Source of the DNA: Sandaracinus amylolyticus
GTDB lineage: Bacteria; Myxococcota_A; Polyangia; Polyangiales; Sandaracinaceae
Length of the DNA stretch: 64,000 nucleotides
Direction: 5' to 3'
NCBI RefSeq assembly: GCF_000737325.1
Contig: NZ_CP011125.1
Coordinates: 8,060,001-8,124,000 of the forward strand
Shown: piece by piece, positions 44,636 through 55,453 of the stretch
How the letters are laid out: each line of letters opens with the position of its first letter
Position numbering within the stretch: position 1 is the stretch's first letter
The notes under the pieces: model-generated
Told to the model about the DNA's origin: nothing
Database searches by the model: none
What the model saw: only the letters and a program-made list of their open reading frames with translations
Translations under genes and position numbers: made by a program

Positions 44636-45577
44636 TCACGCCGGGGCCGCGGCCTCGGTCGTGAGCACGATCTTCCCTCGGCGATGCGGCTTGCCGGCGA
44701 GCATCTCGTGCGCGGCGCGCGCCTCGGCGAGCGGGAGCACCTCGCCCACCCGGACGACGAGCTCGCCGCGGTCGATCCGCTCGGCGAGCCGCGAGAGCGT
44801 CTCGCGGCTCACCTTCACGATGAAGTAGAGCGCGCGCACGCCTCGCGCGGCGGCGCGCGCGGCGTCGGGCTGCGAGGCCGCGGACACCACGATGCCGCCC
44901 TGCTTCACGATCTCGAGCGAGCGCGCGAGCGTTTCGCCGCCCACCGTGTCGAGCACGACGTCCACGTCGCGGGCGCGGTCCTCGAAGCGCGTCGTCTTCG
45001 GATCGATCACCTCGCGCGCGCCGAGCCGGAGCACCTCGTCGAGATCGCGCGCATGCGCCGTCGCGACGACGTGCGCGCCGGCGCGCGACGCGAGCTGTAC
45101 GATGATCGCGCCGAGGCTCCCGGCGCCGCCGTGCACCAGCACGCGCTGGCCGGGCGCGACGCGCGCGTGCTCGAACACCATCTCCCACGCCGTCACGCCG
45201 ACGACCGGCACTGCCGCGGCCTCGACGTGGCTCATGCGCGTCGGCTTCGGCGCGAGCATCGAAGCGCGCGCGATCGCGTGCTCCGCGTACCCGCCGGTGA
45301 AGAGACCGTTGGTCGCGCCATACACCTCGTCGCCCGGCGCGAGGTCCTTCACGTCGGGCCCGACGCGCTCGACCACGCCCGAGATGTCCGAGCCCGGCGT
45401 GAGCGGCACCTTCTGCCCGAGCACGCTCGTCCCGCTGCGTACGTATGCGTCCCACGGACCCACGCCTGCCGCGGCGACGCGCACCAGGACCTCGCCCTCG
45501 CCGGGCGTCGGGACCGGGACCTCTTCGAGCGCCATCTCCTCGATGCCGCCGAACCGATGCACTCGGATCGCTCGCAT
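44636..45577 (-). CDS. NADPH:quinone reductase-like zinc-independent alcohol dehydrogenase
   Basis: A 313-aa MDR-family oxidoreductase from ATG 45577. N-terminal GroES-like domain (VLVRVAAAGVGPWDAYVRSG, PGSDISGVVERVG) and Rossmann domain with VHGGAGSLGAIIVQLA and the NADPH region. The structural and catalytic zinc ligands of classical ADHs are absent, as in quinone oxidoreductases. It may reduce quinones or enones; with the adjacent redox-type MerR regulator this suggests oxidative-stress defence, which is inference. Confidence 0.9.
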   Translation of the reverse strand: MRAIRVHRFGGIEEMALEEVPVPTPGEGEVLVRVAAAGVGPWDAYVRSGTSVLGQKVPLTPGSDISGVVERVGPDVKDLAPGDEVYGATNGLFTGGYAEHAIARASMLAPKPTRMSHVEAAAVPVVGVTAWEMVFEHARVAPGQRVLVHGGAGSLGAIIVQLASRAGAHVVATAHARDLDEVLRLGAREVIDPKTTRFEDRARDVDVVLDTVGGETLARSLEIVKQGGIVVSAASQPDAARAAARGVRALYFIVKVSRETLSRLAERIDRGELVVRVGEVLPLAEARAAHEMLAGKPHRRGKIVLTTEAAAPA

Positions 45578-45669
45578 GCGCACGCCGGTAGCAGGCGCCG
45601 TGCGTGAACCGCTCGGTGCGAGCGCGCGCTCGCGGGAAGCTCGGCCCCTCGGTCGCGTACCACCCCACC

Positions 45670-47022
45670 ATGAGCCGCATGGACTACGACGAAGAGGGGC
45701 ACAGCATCGTCCTCGCGGACGGCGCCGAGCTCCTCGTCTACGACGGAGCGAGCGAGGCGCCGCGCTGGCGCGTCGACGTGGGCGCGCCGCTCGTCGGCGT
45801 CGGCTCGAACGCGATCGCGATCGTCAGCCTCGACGCGAACGGCGTCTTCGGCACGTGGTCGCACGAGACCGCGACCCAGGTGCGCTCGGTCGCGCTCGGC
45901 GTCTCCGCGACCGCGCTCGCGCACGACTTCGACGGACGCTGCGCCGCGGTGCATCCCGGCGGCGTGATCTCGCTCGTCGGTGGCGAGCCGCGCGCGATCG
46001 ACGTGCCAGGCGCGACCGCTGCGGCGTTCGCGAGCGACGACACGCTCCTCGTCGGCACCCGCGACGGCGCGCTCCATCGCTTCGACGCGCAGGGCGCGCC
46101 GGCGGGGACGTCGCGCGTGCCCGGGCCGGTGCACGCGATCGCGTGGAACGCCGGTGGGTTCTTCCTCGTCGCGAACGGCGGATCGCTGCATCGCCTCGAC
46201 GGGCTCGACGTCTCGCACGTCACGAACGCGCCGGATCGCGCGCCCATCCGCGATGTCGCGTGCTCCCCGCGCGGCGATCGCGTCGCGCTGCAGGCCGGTG
46301 ACGGGCTCGCGGTCGTGCTCGCGTATCCATCGCGCGAGACCCTCGGTCACGCGGAGTACGGCGACCGCACCATCTCGGGCCTCGCGTTCGGTCCGGGCGC
46401 ATGGCTCGGCGTCGGCCTCGACCGCGGCGACGCGAACAAATTCGACATGTCGACCGGCGCGGTCCACCGCACCGAGCCGCACCCCGGTCGCCCGCGCAAT
46501 CGCTGGCTGCTGATGTCGGCGTTCGGTCCGCCGCGGAACGCGCCCGCGACTTCGCGCGCGCCGGCGCCGGAGCGGCGTGCGGGGCCCGATCCCGCGCGGC
46601 GCGCCGTGCTCGTCGACTTCGTGCGCGAGCAGCTCGGCGCGCAGCCGCGCTGGGTGCGCATGTGGTCGGTGATCTCGCTCGTGTTGTGCCTCTTCGTGCT
46701 CGGCATCCTCGCGAGCGTGTTCTTCAGCGGCGCGGCCCGGATGGACGACATCGGCCTGCCGCTCGCGTTCGCCGGCGGGCTCGTGCTGCTGAGCCTCGGA
46801 GGCATCGGGTGCGCGCAGCTCGAGCTCGGCGGCATCGACGACCACCCGCTGATCGTCGCGCTGCGGAAGGACCCGCCGCCGGTCGCGCGGCTCTACCCGA
46901 CGACGATCATCCGCCGGGGCATGCAGAGCCCTGCGCTGAGCTTCGTCCTCGAGAGCCGAGGCGAGACCTGGATCGAGATGGACGACGCCACCCGCGCCGA
47001 GTTCGAGGCCTGGCTCGGGTGA
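45670..47022 (+). CDS. Propeller-like protein with C-terminal membrane helices
   Basis: A 450-aa protein from ATG 45670. The first ~300 residues consist of repeated short strands (LADGAELLVYDG, LLVGTRDGALHRFDAQG, FFLVANGGSLHRLDG) suggestive of a WD40/PQQ-like beta-propeller. Two hydrophobic helices follow (~355-375, ~385-405), then a ~50-aa soluble tail. No signal peptide. No family assigned. The 29 bp after it separate it from the convergent DUF4336 gene. Confidence 0.68.
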   Translation: MSRMDYDEEGHSIVLADGAELLVYDGASEAPRWRVDVGAPLVGVGSNAIAIVSLDANGVFGTWSHETATQVRSVALGVSATALAHDFDGRCAAVHPGGVISLVGGEPRAIDVPGATAAAFASDDTLLVGTRDGALHRFDAQGAPAGTSRVPGPVHAIAWNAGGFFLVANGGSLHRLDGLDVSHVTNAPDRAPIRDVACSPRGDRVALQAGDGLAVVLAYPSRETLGHAEYGDRTISGLAFGPGAWLGVGLDRGDANKFDMSTGAVHRTEPHPGRPRNRWLLMSAFGPPRNAPATSRAPAPERRAGPDPARRAVLVDFVREQLGAQPRWVRMWSVISLVLCLFVLGILASVFFSGAARMDDIGLPLAFAGGLVLLSLGGIGCAQLELGGIDDHPLIVALRKDPPPVARLYPTTIIRRGMQSPALSFVLESRGETWIEMDDATRAEFEAWLG

Positions 47023-47051
47023 GCGTCCGCGGGCACCGCCGCTCTCGACGC

Positions 47052-47741
47052 TCAGCCCATCCACGTGCACGCGGCCGCGAGCGCATCGCGCGCACCGCGC
47101 TCGACCGGCGTGCCGTGCCCGACGACCATGCGGTCGAACGAGCGCGCGAGCAGCGCGTCGACGCTCCGCCTCGCCGCCGATCGATCCGAGAACGCGGCGA
47201 GCCGGATCACGCGGCTCAGCGCGACGCGATCGTAGAACCCCATCGTCTTCGCGTAGAAGCGCGTCCAGCGATCCTCGGGCCGCCCGACGTTGTGCACGAG
47301 GTCCGTGACGACCAGCGTCCCGGTCGGCCGATGCACGAGCGCGCTCTCCTCGAGTCGGAAGCCGTCGATCCGCAGCTCGTCGAGCGTGTCGTGGAACGCG
47401 GCATCACCGCTCGCGCCGTGCACGCGCCCGACGCGCAGCTCGGGCCGCTTGCGCGCGAGCCCCGGCGGCCCGTGCACGCACGCCGTGGGATACGCCGCGG
47501 CCCACTCGCCGAGCCACAGGTGATGGTACGTGTTGGGCGCGTAGAGGTGCGCGACGCGCCCCAGCGCTTCGACCGCCGCGCGACGCTCGGGCGTCGCGGG
47601 GATTGGCGAGTGGACGAGCACGCTCCCGTCGCGGAGCGCGAGCACCGTCATCGTCGTCGTCAGCCGCATCCCGACGATGCGCACCGGCTCGGTGGCGACC
47701 CAGACACCCTCGGCGACCTCGGTGAGCACGCGTTCGATCAT
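47052..47741 (-). CDS. DUF4336 family protein (MBL-like fold)
   Basis: A 229-aa protein matching DUF4336: VWVATEPVRIVGMRLTTTMTVLAL, LVHSPIPATPE, a PNTYHHLWLGEW motif and VTDLVHNVG. The family resembles metallo-beta-lactamase folds with altered metal ligands; function unknown. No signal peptide. It starts 95 bp from the divergent histidine kinase. Confidence 0.85.
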   Translation of the reverse strand: MIERVLTEVAEGVWVATEPVRIVGMRLTTTMTVLALRDGSVLVHSPIPATPERRAAVEALGRVAHLYAPNTYHHLWLGEWAAAYPTACVHGPPGLARKRPELRVGRVHGASGDAAFHDTLDELRIDGFRLEESALVHRPTGTLVVTDLVHNVGRPEDRWTRFYAKTMGFYDRVALSRVIRLAAFSDRSAARRSVDALLARSFDRMVVGHGTPVERGARDALAAACTWMG

Positions 47742-47836
47742 CCGCGCGAGGTAGGTCCGGTGCAGCGCGCGGTCGAGTCACCGCCCGCGAGCGACGCACG
47801 TCGCGCGCTCGGGCCGCGTGGGGCTATGTCGGAACA

Positions 47837-49249
47837 GTGGCCGCGCGCGACCGGGATCGTGGCTCGATCGAGAGCGGCTCCGCGCCGCTCGCGGAGATCG
47901 AGCGGCGCGTCCTGAGCTGCGCGCGGCTTCTCCTCGTCACGCTCTGGGCGCCGATCCTCACGCTCGGCTCGGTGCAGGCCTGGCTCGGCGGCACGCTCTC
48001 GATCTGGGCGGTGCTCGGCACGACGCTGAGCTACGCGGTCGCGCTGACGCTCTTCGTCCTGCGTCGGGCCCCGGTGCGGCTCCAGGCCACGCTGTTCTGC
48101 GCCGGAGGCACGCTCGTGAGCTGGTGCAGCCTGCTGCACGCCGGCCCGCTGCTCGGGGTCGGCCTCGCGATGGCGGCCACGCGTACCTCGTGGACGATCT
48201 TCTTCGGTCGTCGCGGCCTCGTCGCGAGCGTCGCCGCGATGCTCGTCGTCTTCGCGCTGACCGCGTGGGCAAGCCTCGAAGGCATCTCGGACATCGCGGA
48301 GCGCTCCCCGTCGGCGCCGCGCACCGCCGGCGTGTGGCTCCGGCTCTGGCTCGCGATGGCGGCCGGGCTCGCGTTCGTCGGCACGCTCGTGCACATCGTG
48401 CTCGAGGGCCACCGCACGATGGTGCAGCGTGCGCTCGCGAGCGAGCAGCGGATCAAGGAACAGAGCGCCGAGCTCGCGCGCACGCTCGACGCCGAGACGC
48501 ACGCTCGTCGCGCCGCCGAGGACGCCACCCGCGTGCGCGACGAGTTCCTCACGCTCGCCTCGCACGAGCTCCGCACGCCGCTCACGTCGCTCAAGCTCGG
48601 CACGCAGGTGCTCCGTCGCACGAGCGACGGCCCCCACGTCGAGCGCATGGACCGACAGATCCGACGGCTCGAGCGGCTCGTCGCGTCGCTCCTCGACACG
48701 ACGCAGCTCGCGTCGGCGAGCGTCCCGCTCGAGCGCGCCGACGTCGATCTCGCGGCGCTCGTGACCGAGGTGGTCGCGAAGCTGGACGCCGAGCGCGCGA
48801 GGTCGGGCTCGGTCGTGACGGTCCACGCCGCAGGGCCGGTGATCGGGCGGTGGGATCGACTCGGCCTCGATCAGGTGCTGACGAGCTTGCTCGAGAACGC
48901 GATCAAGTTCGGCGCGGGGCGCCCCATCGACGTCGACGTCGAGCCTGACGGCGACGCGGCGCGGATCGAGGTGCGCGACCGCGGGATCGGCATGAGCCCC
49001 GAGGTCCTCGAGCACGCGTTCGAGCGCTTCTACCGCGGGGTCTCGTGGACGAAGTACGGCGGGCTCGGCCTCGGCCTCTACGTGGCGCACCAGATCGTCG
49101 CGACGCACGGAGGCACGCTGACCGCGTCGAGCGAGACGGGCGTGGGCACGGCGCTCACGATCGTGCTTCCGACGTGCATTCCCCCCGCCCCACGCCGAGA
49201 GAGCGCGCGAGCCGACGTCGGCGTTCTCAGTCCGCGCGTCGCACGCTGA
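47837..49249 (+). CDS. Orphan membrane sensor histidine kinase
   Basis: A 470-aa kinase from GTG 47837 (a nearby ATG is out of frame). About five or six hydrophobic segments fill residues 25-190, forming a membrane sensor region without a large periplasmic loop. The H box is ASHELRTPLTSLK with phospho-accepting H243, followed by N box LLENAIKFG, G1 VRDRGIGM, F box FERFYRG and G2 GGLGLGLYVA. Autophosphorylates and passes phosphate to a response regulator, none of which is adjacent. Its 3' end overlaps the convergent lipoprotein gene by 23 bp. Confidence 0.93.
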   Translation: MAARDRDRGSIESGSAPLAEIERRVLSCARLLLVTLWAPILTLGSVQAWLGGTLSIWAVLGTTLSYAVALTLFVLRRAPVRLQATLFCAGGTLVSWCSLLHAGPLLGVGLAMAATRTSWTIFFGRRGLVASVAAMLVVFALTAWASLEGISDIAERSPSAPRTAGVWLRLWLAMAAGLAFVGTLVHIVLEGHRTMVQRALASEQRIKEQSAELARTLDAETHARRAAEDATRVRDEFLTLASHELRTPLTSLKLGTQVLRRTSDGPHVERMDRQIRRLERLVASLLDTTQLASASVPLERADVDLAALVTEVVAKLDAERARSGSVVTVHAAGPVIGRWDRLGLDQVLTSLLENAIKFGAGRPIDVDVEPDGDAARIEVRDRGIGMSPEVLEHAFERFYRGVSWTKYGGLGLGLYVAHQIVATHGGTLTASSETGVGTALTIVLPTCIPPAPRRESARADVGVLSPRVAR

Positions 49250-50153
49250 CACGTGCTTCGCTCGGTCGCGCCTCGATCACACGCACGATCCACTCGCCGA
49301 GCGCGCAGTCGTCGCCCACCGCGCACAGCGACGACGCGACCACCTCGTCGCCGCGCTCGATCTCGATCTGCGCGAGACCGCGTCCCGCTCCATCGCTCTC
49401 GATCATCTCGCCCCACCCGCGATAACCGATGAGCACGTCGCCCACGCGCGCGCGGCCGCGCACCCGCAGCGTGATGTCCGACCCGTCGCCGGCGTCGACG
49501 ATCTGCGCGTGCGGATTGCGCAGCTCGACGCGCGTCGTCGCGCAGCCGTGCGCATCGAGCGCCGAGGTCGTCCACGCGAGCACGTGATGATCCGCGTCGA
49601 GCATCTGCTCGTGCGCGTGCTCGGGCTGCACGTCGATCATCTGCTCGATGCGCACGTCGCCGCGCTCGCCGATCATCTCGAGCAGCCACACCGCGCCCTC
49701 CCCGCGCACCGAGCGCGCGTGGAAGCGCCACCCGTCGTCGCCCTCGAGCAGGTCGCCGCAGCCGAGCTCGACGCGCTCTCCCCACACGAGCGCGCGCGCC
49801 ACGAGCGGTGCATGCACGCGCGACACGCGCGCGCGATCGTCGTCGACCGCGTCGAGCGTCCAGACCCACTCGCCGATGCGTCGATATCCAGGGCTCCGCA
49901 GATCGATCTCGCGCCCGTCGGCGCCCGAGAGACGCGCACCGAACGGCCCCCCGACCGTCTCCGCCGGCGACCACCCCGTCAACGAGAGCGTCTCGCCATC
50001 GACTTCGATGCTGTCACCGATCGCGATCTCGAATCGCTGCACCTGCGGCACGACCTGCGGAGTCTGCGTCGACGCAGGCCCGGCGGACACGGCCCCTCCG
50101 CCACAGCCCACAACGCACATCGTCAGCATCAACACGCCTGCACGGCTCGTCAC
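49227..50153 (-). CDS. Hypothetical lipoprotein
   Basis: A 308-aa lipoprotein from GTG 50153, selected because it gives a compact signal peptide with lipobox VVGC followed by glycines. The mature protein is strand-rich (ALVWGERVELGCGDLLEG, LRVRGRARVGDVLIGYRGWGE) with several cysteines. No family recognised. No good SD is seen. Confidence 0.68.
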   Translation of the reverse strand: MTSRAGVLMLTMCVVGCGGGAVSAGPASTQTPQVVPQVQRFEIAIGDSIEVDGETLSLTGWSPAETVGGPFGARLSGADGREIDLRSPGYRRIGEWVWTLDAVDDDRARVSRVHAPLVARALVWGERVELGCGDLLEGDDGWRFHARSVRGEGAVWLLEMIGERGDVRIEQMIDVQPEHAHEQMLDADHHVLAWTTSALDAHGCATTRVELRNPHAQIVDAGDGSDITLRVRGRARVGDVLIGYRGWGEMIESDGAGRGLAQIEIERGDEVVASSLCAVGDDCALGEWIVRVIEARPSEARVSVRRAD

Positions 50154-50386
50154 GCGGGGATGGTCGCACACGTCCGGAGCTCTGCTCGACTGGGCTCGGC
50201 GCGCGTCGTCCGCGTCACGCAAGCGCATCGGCATGGTGCGGCGACGCCGAGATCGGAACGAGACGCAGACGCTCGATGTCGTTCGGCGACGTTCGTCTCG
50301 GCAATCGATGCTGTGAAGCACGGGAGCTCGACCCCGGCGCGTCCTGCGCCGATGCGCTCACTCGAGGGGCCCTATGTGATCGAGCC

Positions 50387-50484
50387 ATGGACGCGACGTT
50401 CACGCTCGTCTACATCGCGCTCTGTCTCGCGGTGCCCGCCGTCACGTTCGGGCTCTGCACGCCCAGAGGCTCCTCCACGAGTGA

Positions 50485-50494
<10 letters not shown>
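50387..50494 (+). CDS. Small single-span membrane ORF, possibly truncated by the IS insertion
   Basis: A 35-codon frame: MDATFTLVYIALCLAVPAVT predicts one membrane helix, then a polar tail to TGA at 50492-50494. The end coincides with the putative IS boundary repeat GATACCGT. Removing the element between the two copies joins this frame to an open frame on the far side without a stop for about 55 codons. It may be a broken gene or chance; the segment between 50154 and 50386 upstream shows nothing else. Confidence 0.3.
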
Positions 50495-51944
<1,450 letters not shown>

Positions 51945-52814
51945 TCAGCGCATGCCTTCGTAGGCCGACGCGATGTCGTCGTCGCGATGACCGCGCTCGA
52001 CCGCGCGCTGGATCACGCGATGGAACGCCTGCGGCAGCCCGGCGTCGATGCCGTGCGCTTCGCTGATCGCGAGGAGGTGACGCACCGACGCCAGACCGGG
52101 CGCGAGCGCCGACTGCGTCGTCGCGTCCGCGGCCCAGCGCCGCCCCTCGATGCGCTCGAGCGCCGAGGAGAGCAGCGGCTCGACCACCGGCCACGAACCT
52201 CGGAGCGCTCCGCGGAACGTCGCGAGCGAGAAGCGCTCCGCCTCGCAGATCGCCGCCCCGTGCAGCACACCGTGCACCGCGCCCCAGAGCACCACGAGGA
52301 TCGCGTTGTCGAGCACGTTCGCATGCCCGATCTCGCGACCGAGATAGAGCCCGTTGTCCGCGAGCGCGCGCAGCGTCGCCTGGTGCGCCTCGAAGAGCTC
52401 CGTCGGCCCCGAGTACAGGATCGTGCAGCCCGGCTGACCGATGAAGTCGGGCGTCGCCATGATCGCGCCGTCGAGGTAACGAATGCCGTGCTCCTCCGCC
52501 CACGCGCCCGCGCGCTGCGCCTCGGCGGGCGTCCCCGACGCGAGCTCGAGCAGCGTCGTGCCGCGCAGCGCGCGCTGCACCTCGGCGTCGCGCAGCAGCG
52601 CCGCGCTCGTGTCGTAGTCGCTCACGATGTCGATCACGAGATCGGCGTCGACCGCATCGACGAGCGAGCGCGCGGTCCGCGCGCCCGCGGGCTCGAGGGC
52701 TCGTGCCTTCGACTCCGTCCGATTCCACACCGTCACCGCGTGCCCCGCCTTCGCGAGCGCGCGCACCAGCGCGGCGCCCATGCGCCCCGCGCCCAGGATC
52801 GAAACTCTCGCCAT
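51945..52814 (-). CDS. Imine-reductase-like NAD(P)-dependent oxidoreductase
   Basis: A 289-aa beta-hydroxyacid-dehydrogenase-fold enzyme from ATG 52814 with GAGAGGAG upstream. The dinucleotide loop is SILGAGRMGAALVRAL followed by WNRT, typical for NADPH. YLDGAIMATPDFIG and ILYSG match the imine reductase (IRED) group, and the catalytic Lys of hydroxyacid dehydrogenases is replaced by Asp169 in NVLDNAILVVLWG, as in Asp-type IREDs. It would reduce cyclic imines or related substrates; natural substrate unknown. Divergent from an AraC regulator. Confidence 0.85.
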   Translation of the reverse strand: MARVSILGAGRMGAALVRALAKAGHAVTVWNRTESKARALEPAGARTARSLVDAVDADLVIDIVSDYDTSAALLRDAEVQRALRGTTLLELASGTPAEAQRAGAWAEEHGIRYLDGAIMATPDFIGQPGCTILYSGPTELFEAHQATLRALADNGLYLGREIGHANVLDNAILVVLWGAVHGVLHGAAICEAERFSLATFRGALRGSWPVVEPLLSSALERIEGRRWAADATTQSALAPGLASVRHLLAISEAHGIDAGLPQAFHRVIQRAVERGHRDDDIASAYEGMR

Positions 52815-52958
52815 GTTCGTTCTCCTCTCGTGCACGGATCGCTACCGCTGCAGGCGCGACGGGTCGCGCACGATCCGCTGCGCGCGTGAGCACGATCGGA
52901 TGTCACTCGGCGGCTCTGCGCCCTATGGTCGGTTCATGACGACGAACCCGAGGCTCCC

Positions 52959-53771
52959 GTGTCGCTGACCGCGCTCTCCCCGAGGGTCGAGCCACGCCTC
53001 GAGCTCCGCCAGCTCGCGCCCGGCACCGTGCGCTTCGGGGCGATCGCCGATCACTGCCTCAGCATCCACGCGAGCGCGCCCGCGCGCGTCTCGTGTCATC
53101 GCGTCGCGACACGCGCAGTCGTCGTGCGCGGCGAGATCAGCCTCGTCCCGATCGGCGGCTTCGACGAGTGCGTGCAGGACGATCCGAGCTCCGTGATCGA
53201 TCTCTACCTGCCGCCTTCGTTGATCCGTCTCGCCGCGGAGGACCTCGGGCTCGATCCGGATCGCGCCGCGCTCGAGCCGCGCTTCTGCTTCCGCGACCCG
53301 CGTGTCGAGCACATCGTGTGGGCGCTCGAGGCGGAGCATCGCGCGGCCGCGCGATCCACCACGCTCTATCGCGAGAGCCTCGGCCTCGCGCTCGCGGTGC
53401 ACCTCCTCGCGAGCTATCGCGCGCCGATCACGCCGCGCCGAGCGACCGGCCTCTCCGCGCGTCAGCTCGCGCGCGTCACCGAGTGGATCGAGGCGCACCT
53501 CGACGGCGATCTCTCGCTCGTGCGGCTCGCGAAGGTCGCGGGCGTGAGCGCGTCGCACTTCCGCGTCCTCTTCAAGCGCTCCACGTCGATCCCGGTGCAC
53601 GAGTACGTCATCCGCCGGCGCGTCGAGCGCGCGCGCACGCTGCTGCAGCGCGGCGAGCTGGGCACGAGCCAGATCGCGCTCGAGACCGGCTTCGCGCACC
53701 AGAGCCACATGGCGCGCTGCATGCGCCGCGTGCTCGGCGTGACTCCGTCGCAGATCAAGCGCGCGCGCTGA
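52959..53771 (+). CDS. AraC-family transcriptional regulator
   Basis: A 270-aa regulator from GTG 52959. The N-terminal ~165 residues are a cupin-like effector domain. The C-terminal double helix-turn-helix is complete: LSLVRLAKVAGVSASHFRVLFKRSTSIPVHEYVIRRRVERA in two parts, then QIALETGFAHQSHMARCMRRVLGVTPSQ. The start lies 145 bp from the divergent imine-reductase-like gene, which is a likely target. Confidence 0.93.
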   Translation: MSLTALSPRVEPRLELRQLAPGTVRFGAIADHCLSIHASAPARVSCHRVATRAVVVRGEISLVPIGGFDECVQDDPSSVIDLYLPPSLIRLAAEDLGLDPDRAALEPRFCFRDPRVEHIVWALEAEHRAAARSTTLYRESLGLALAVHLLASYRAPITPRRATGLSARQLARVTEWIEAHLDGDLSLVRLAKVAGVSASHFRVLFKRSTSIPVHEYVIRRRVERARTLLQRGELGTSQIALETGFAHQSHMARCMRRVLGVTPSQIKRAR

Positions 53772-53785
53772 AGGTCCGCGCGCGC

Positions 53786-54733
53786 TCAGCGCGTGTGCTC
53801 GAGCAGCCACGCATACACGTCGTGGCCCGCCGAGCCGTCGTAGGTGCGAGTCCACGAGTCGTGGCGCACGCCGGGATAGATCACCATGTCCGCGTCGGGC
53901 ACGGGATCGCACATCGTCATCAGGTTCGTGATCGGCGTGCGCGTCCCCGCGACGTTCACCGTCGGATCGTCGTCGCCGTGGAACGCCCAGATCGGAACGC
54001 GCCCGAGGTCGCACATCGCGCGGCTCCACGCGCCGCGTCCGTCGCCAGCGATGAGCACTGCGGCCGCGACGCCCTGCGTGTCGGTGTGCGCAGCGAGGTA
54101 GTTCCATCCGCCGATCGCGCCGCACGAGAGCCCGGTGAGATAGATGCGCGACGGATCGACGTCGTACGCGCGCTTCGCGTAGTCGAAGAGCGCCTGGATC
54201 TCGGCGGTCGTGTGGCAGTCGGTGTCGGGCCGCGCGAAGTGCTGCGGCGAGAGCACGATGAACGGACGCTCGAGGTCCCACGCGTTGCGCCCGATGAGCC
54301 GTGGGATGCCGTTGCGCGCGACGTTCGCGAGCTCTCCGTCACCATCGCCGTTCTCTCCGATGCCGTGCAAGAACACGAGCAGCGGATACCGCGCGCCGTC
54401 GCCGTAGCCGGGCGGCGTGTACTCGAGATAGCCCTGCGTGACGCACTCGCTCGAGCCGCGCCGCCGCTCGATCTGGCGACACGAGCTCGTCGTGCAGTCC
54501 GCGGGGATCTCCACGTCGATGTGGCAGGGATCGGGCGGCCCGGCGTCACTGCCGGAGTCGTGCGTGAGTGACGCGTCGGTGCCCGAGTCGTCCTCGCGCG
54601 AAGCATCGAGCTCGCCGCCCGAGTCTGTGCGCGCGGCGTCGACGACCTGCGCGTCGCGCTCGGAGTCTTCGCTCGGATCGCCACACCCGCCGAGAGCGAG
54701 CGCGACCGAGACCACGGTGAAGAGCGTTCGCAT
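53786..54733 (-). CDS. Lipid-anchored alpha/beta-hydrolase (esterase/PHB-depolymerase-like)
   Basis: A 315-aa lipoprotein (lipobox LGGC) with a Ser/Asp-rich linker (residues 18-70), then an alpha/beta-hydrolase: oxyanion strand YPLLVFLHGIGENG, nucleophile elbow GLSCGAIGG, acid in GDDDPTVN and His in GVRHDSWT. It resembles secreted carboxylesterases/feruloyl esterase-like and PHB depolymerase-like proteins. Extra Cys pairs may stabilise it outside the cell. Substrate unknown. Confidence 0.87.
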   Translation of the reverse strand: MRTLFTVVSVALALGGCGDPSEDSERDAQVVDAARTDSGGELDASREDDSGTDASLTHDSGSDAGPPDPCHIDVEIPADCTTSSCRQIERRRGSSECVTQGYLEYTPPGYGDGARYPLLVFLHGIGENGDGDGELANVARNGIPRLIGRNAWDLERPFIVLSPQHFARPDTDCHTTAEIQALFDYAKRAYDVDPSRIYLTGLSCGAIGGWNYLAAHTDTQGVAAAVLIAGDGRGAWSRAMCDLGRVPIWAFHGDDDPTVNVAGTRTPITNLMTMCDPVPDADMVIYPGVRHDSWTRTYDGSAGHDVYAWLLEHTR

Positions 54734-54944
54734 GAGGGGGAGCGTACCGCGAGTGGCGAGGTGGTCTCACCTGGGCGTCGAGCGGCACCGTCGACCGCCG
54801 CGTCGGCGCGGAGAACAATCGCCTCTTCCCTCTCGACCGACGCTACCACCACGACCGCATGGTCGAGACGTGGAACGACACGAACGTCATCGACAGTCAC
54901 CATCACCGAGAGCGCGCGCATCGACACCCGAGCCGGCGCCAACA

Positions 54945-55403
54945 TCACGAGCGACGCGCGTGTACTCGGGTCCGTTGCAGCGATCGCGTGGGCGCGGCTC
55001 GGTCGATGAGCTCGAGCGAGCGCTCGAGCACGCCGAGCGCGCGGTCGCGCTCGCCCCCGAGAAGCCGTCGTTTGCGCTCGAAGTGCGCGCGCGCGCATTC
55101 TGGCCAGCCCGCGCGCAGCCGCGTCCGACATGCTCGAGCGTGCCGCGCGTGCAAGGCACCGCTGCCACCTGCGATCGCTGTCGCCGGCTCGACCGATACC
55201 GGACGGGCGTCGATGGTCCCGAGTGCGCCTGCGTCGTTGGCGCCCCAGCAAACGACGGATCCGTCAGGCAGGAGCGCGCAAGACTGCTCCGGTCTGACCG
55301 CCACCGCGACCGTGCTGCTCACGCCCGTAACCGCTGCCGCTACCGTGCGCGACGCCGTCGTGGCATCGCCGACCCGCACGCTCGGGGCATGCCCAGCAAG
55401 CAT
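54945..55403 (-). pseudogene. RCC1-repeat remnant
   Basis: On the minus strand, the part from about 55280 to 55220 encodes CALLPDGSVVCWGANDAGALG-type sequence (split here as CALLPDGSVVCWG and ANDAGALG), an unmistakable RCC1 blade. Upstream and downstream blades are lost or frameshifted (a fragment HARACRTRLRAGWPEC is still suggestive). No signal peptide or SD. It overlaps the TPR remnant in antisense, so at least one was scrambled by rearrangement. Confidence 0.55.
54996..55113 (+). pseudogene. TPR-gene remnant
   Basis: One frame reads VDELERALEHAERAVALAPE and continues as a second helix, a convincing tetratricopeptide unit, but no start, RBS or neighbouring repeats remain and the frame degenerates on both sides. 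A decayed fragment in a region without intact genes. Confidence 0.45.
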
Positions 55404-55453
55404 GGTCGCGAGCTCCCTGGCGCAGTTCTCCTCCGATACCGACTCGACGACGA

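Noticed and set aside
47826-47836. ATG at 47826 as start of the histidine kinase
   Set aside because: It is in a different frame from the kinase; the GTG at 47837 is the first usable start in frame.
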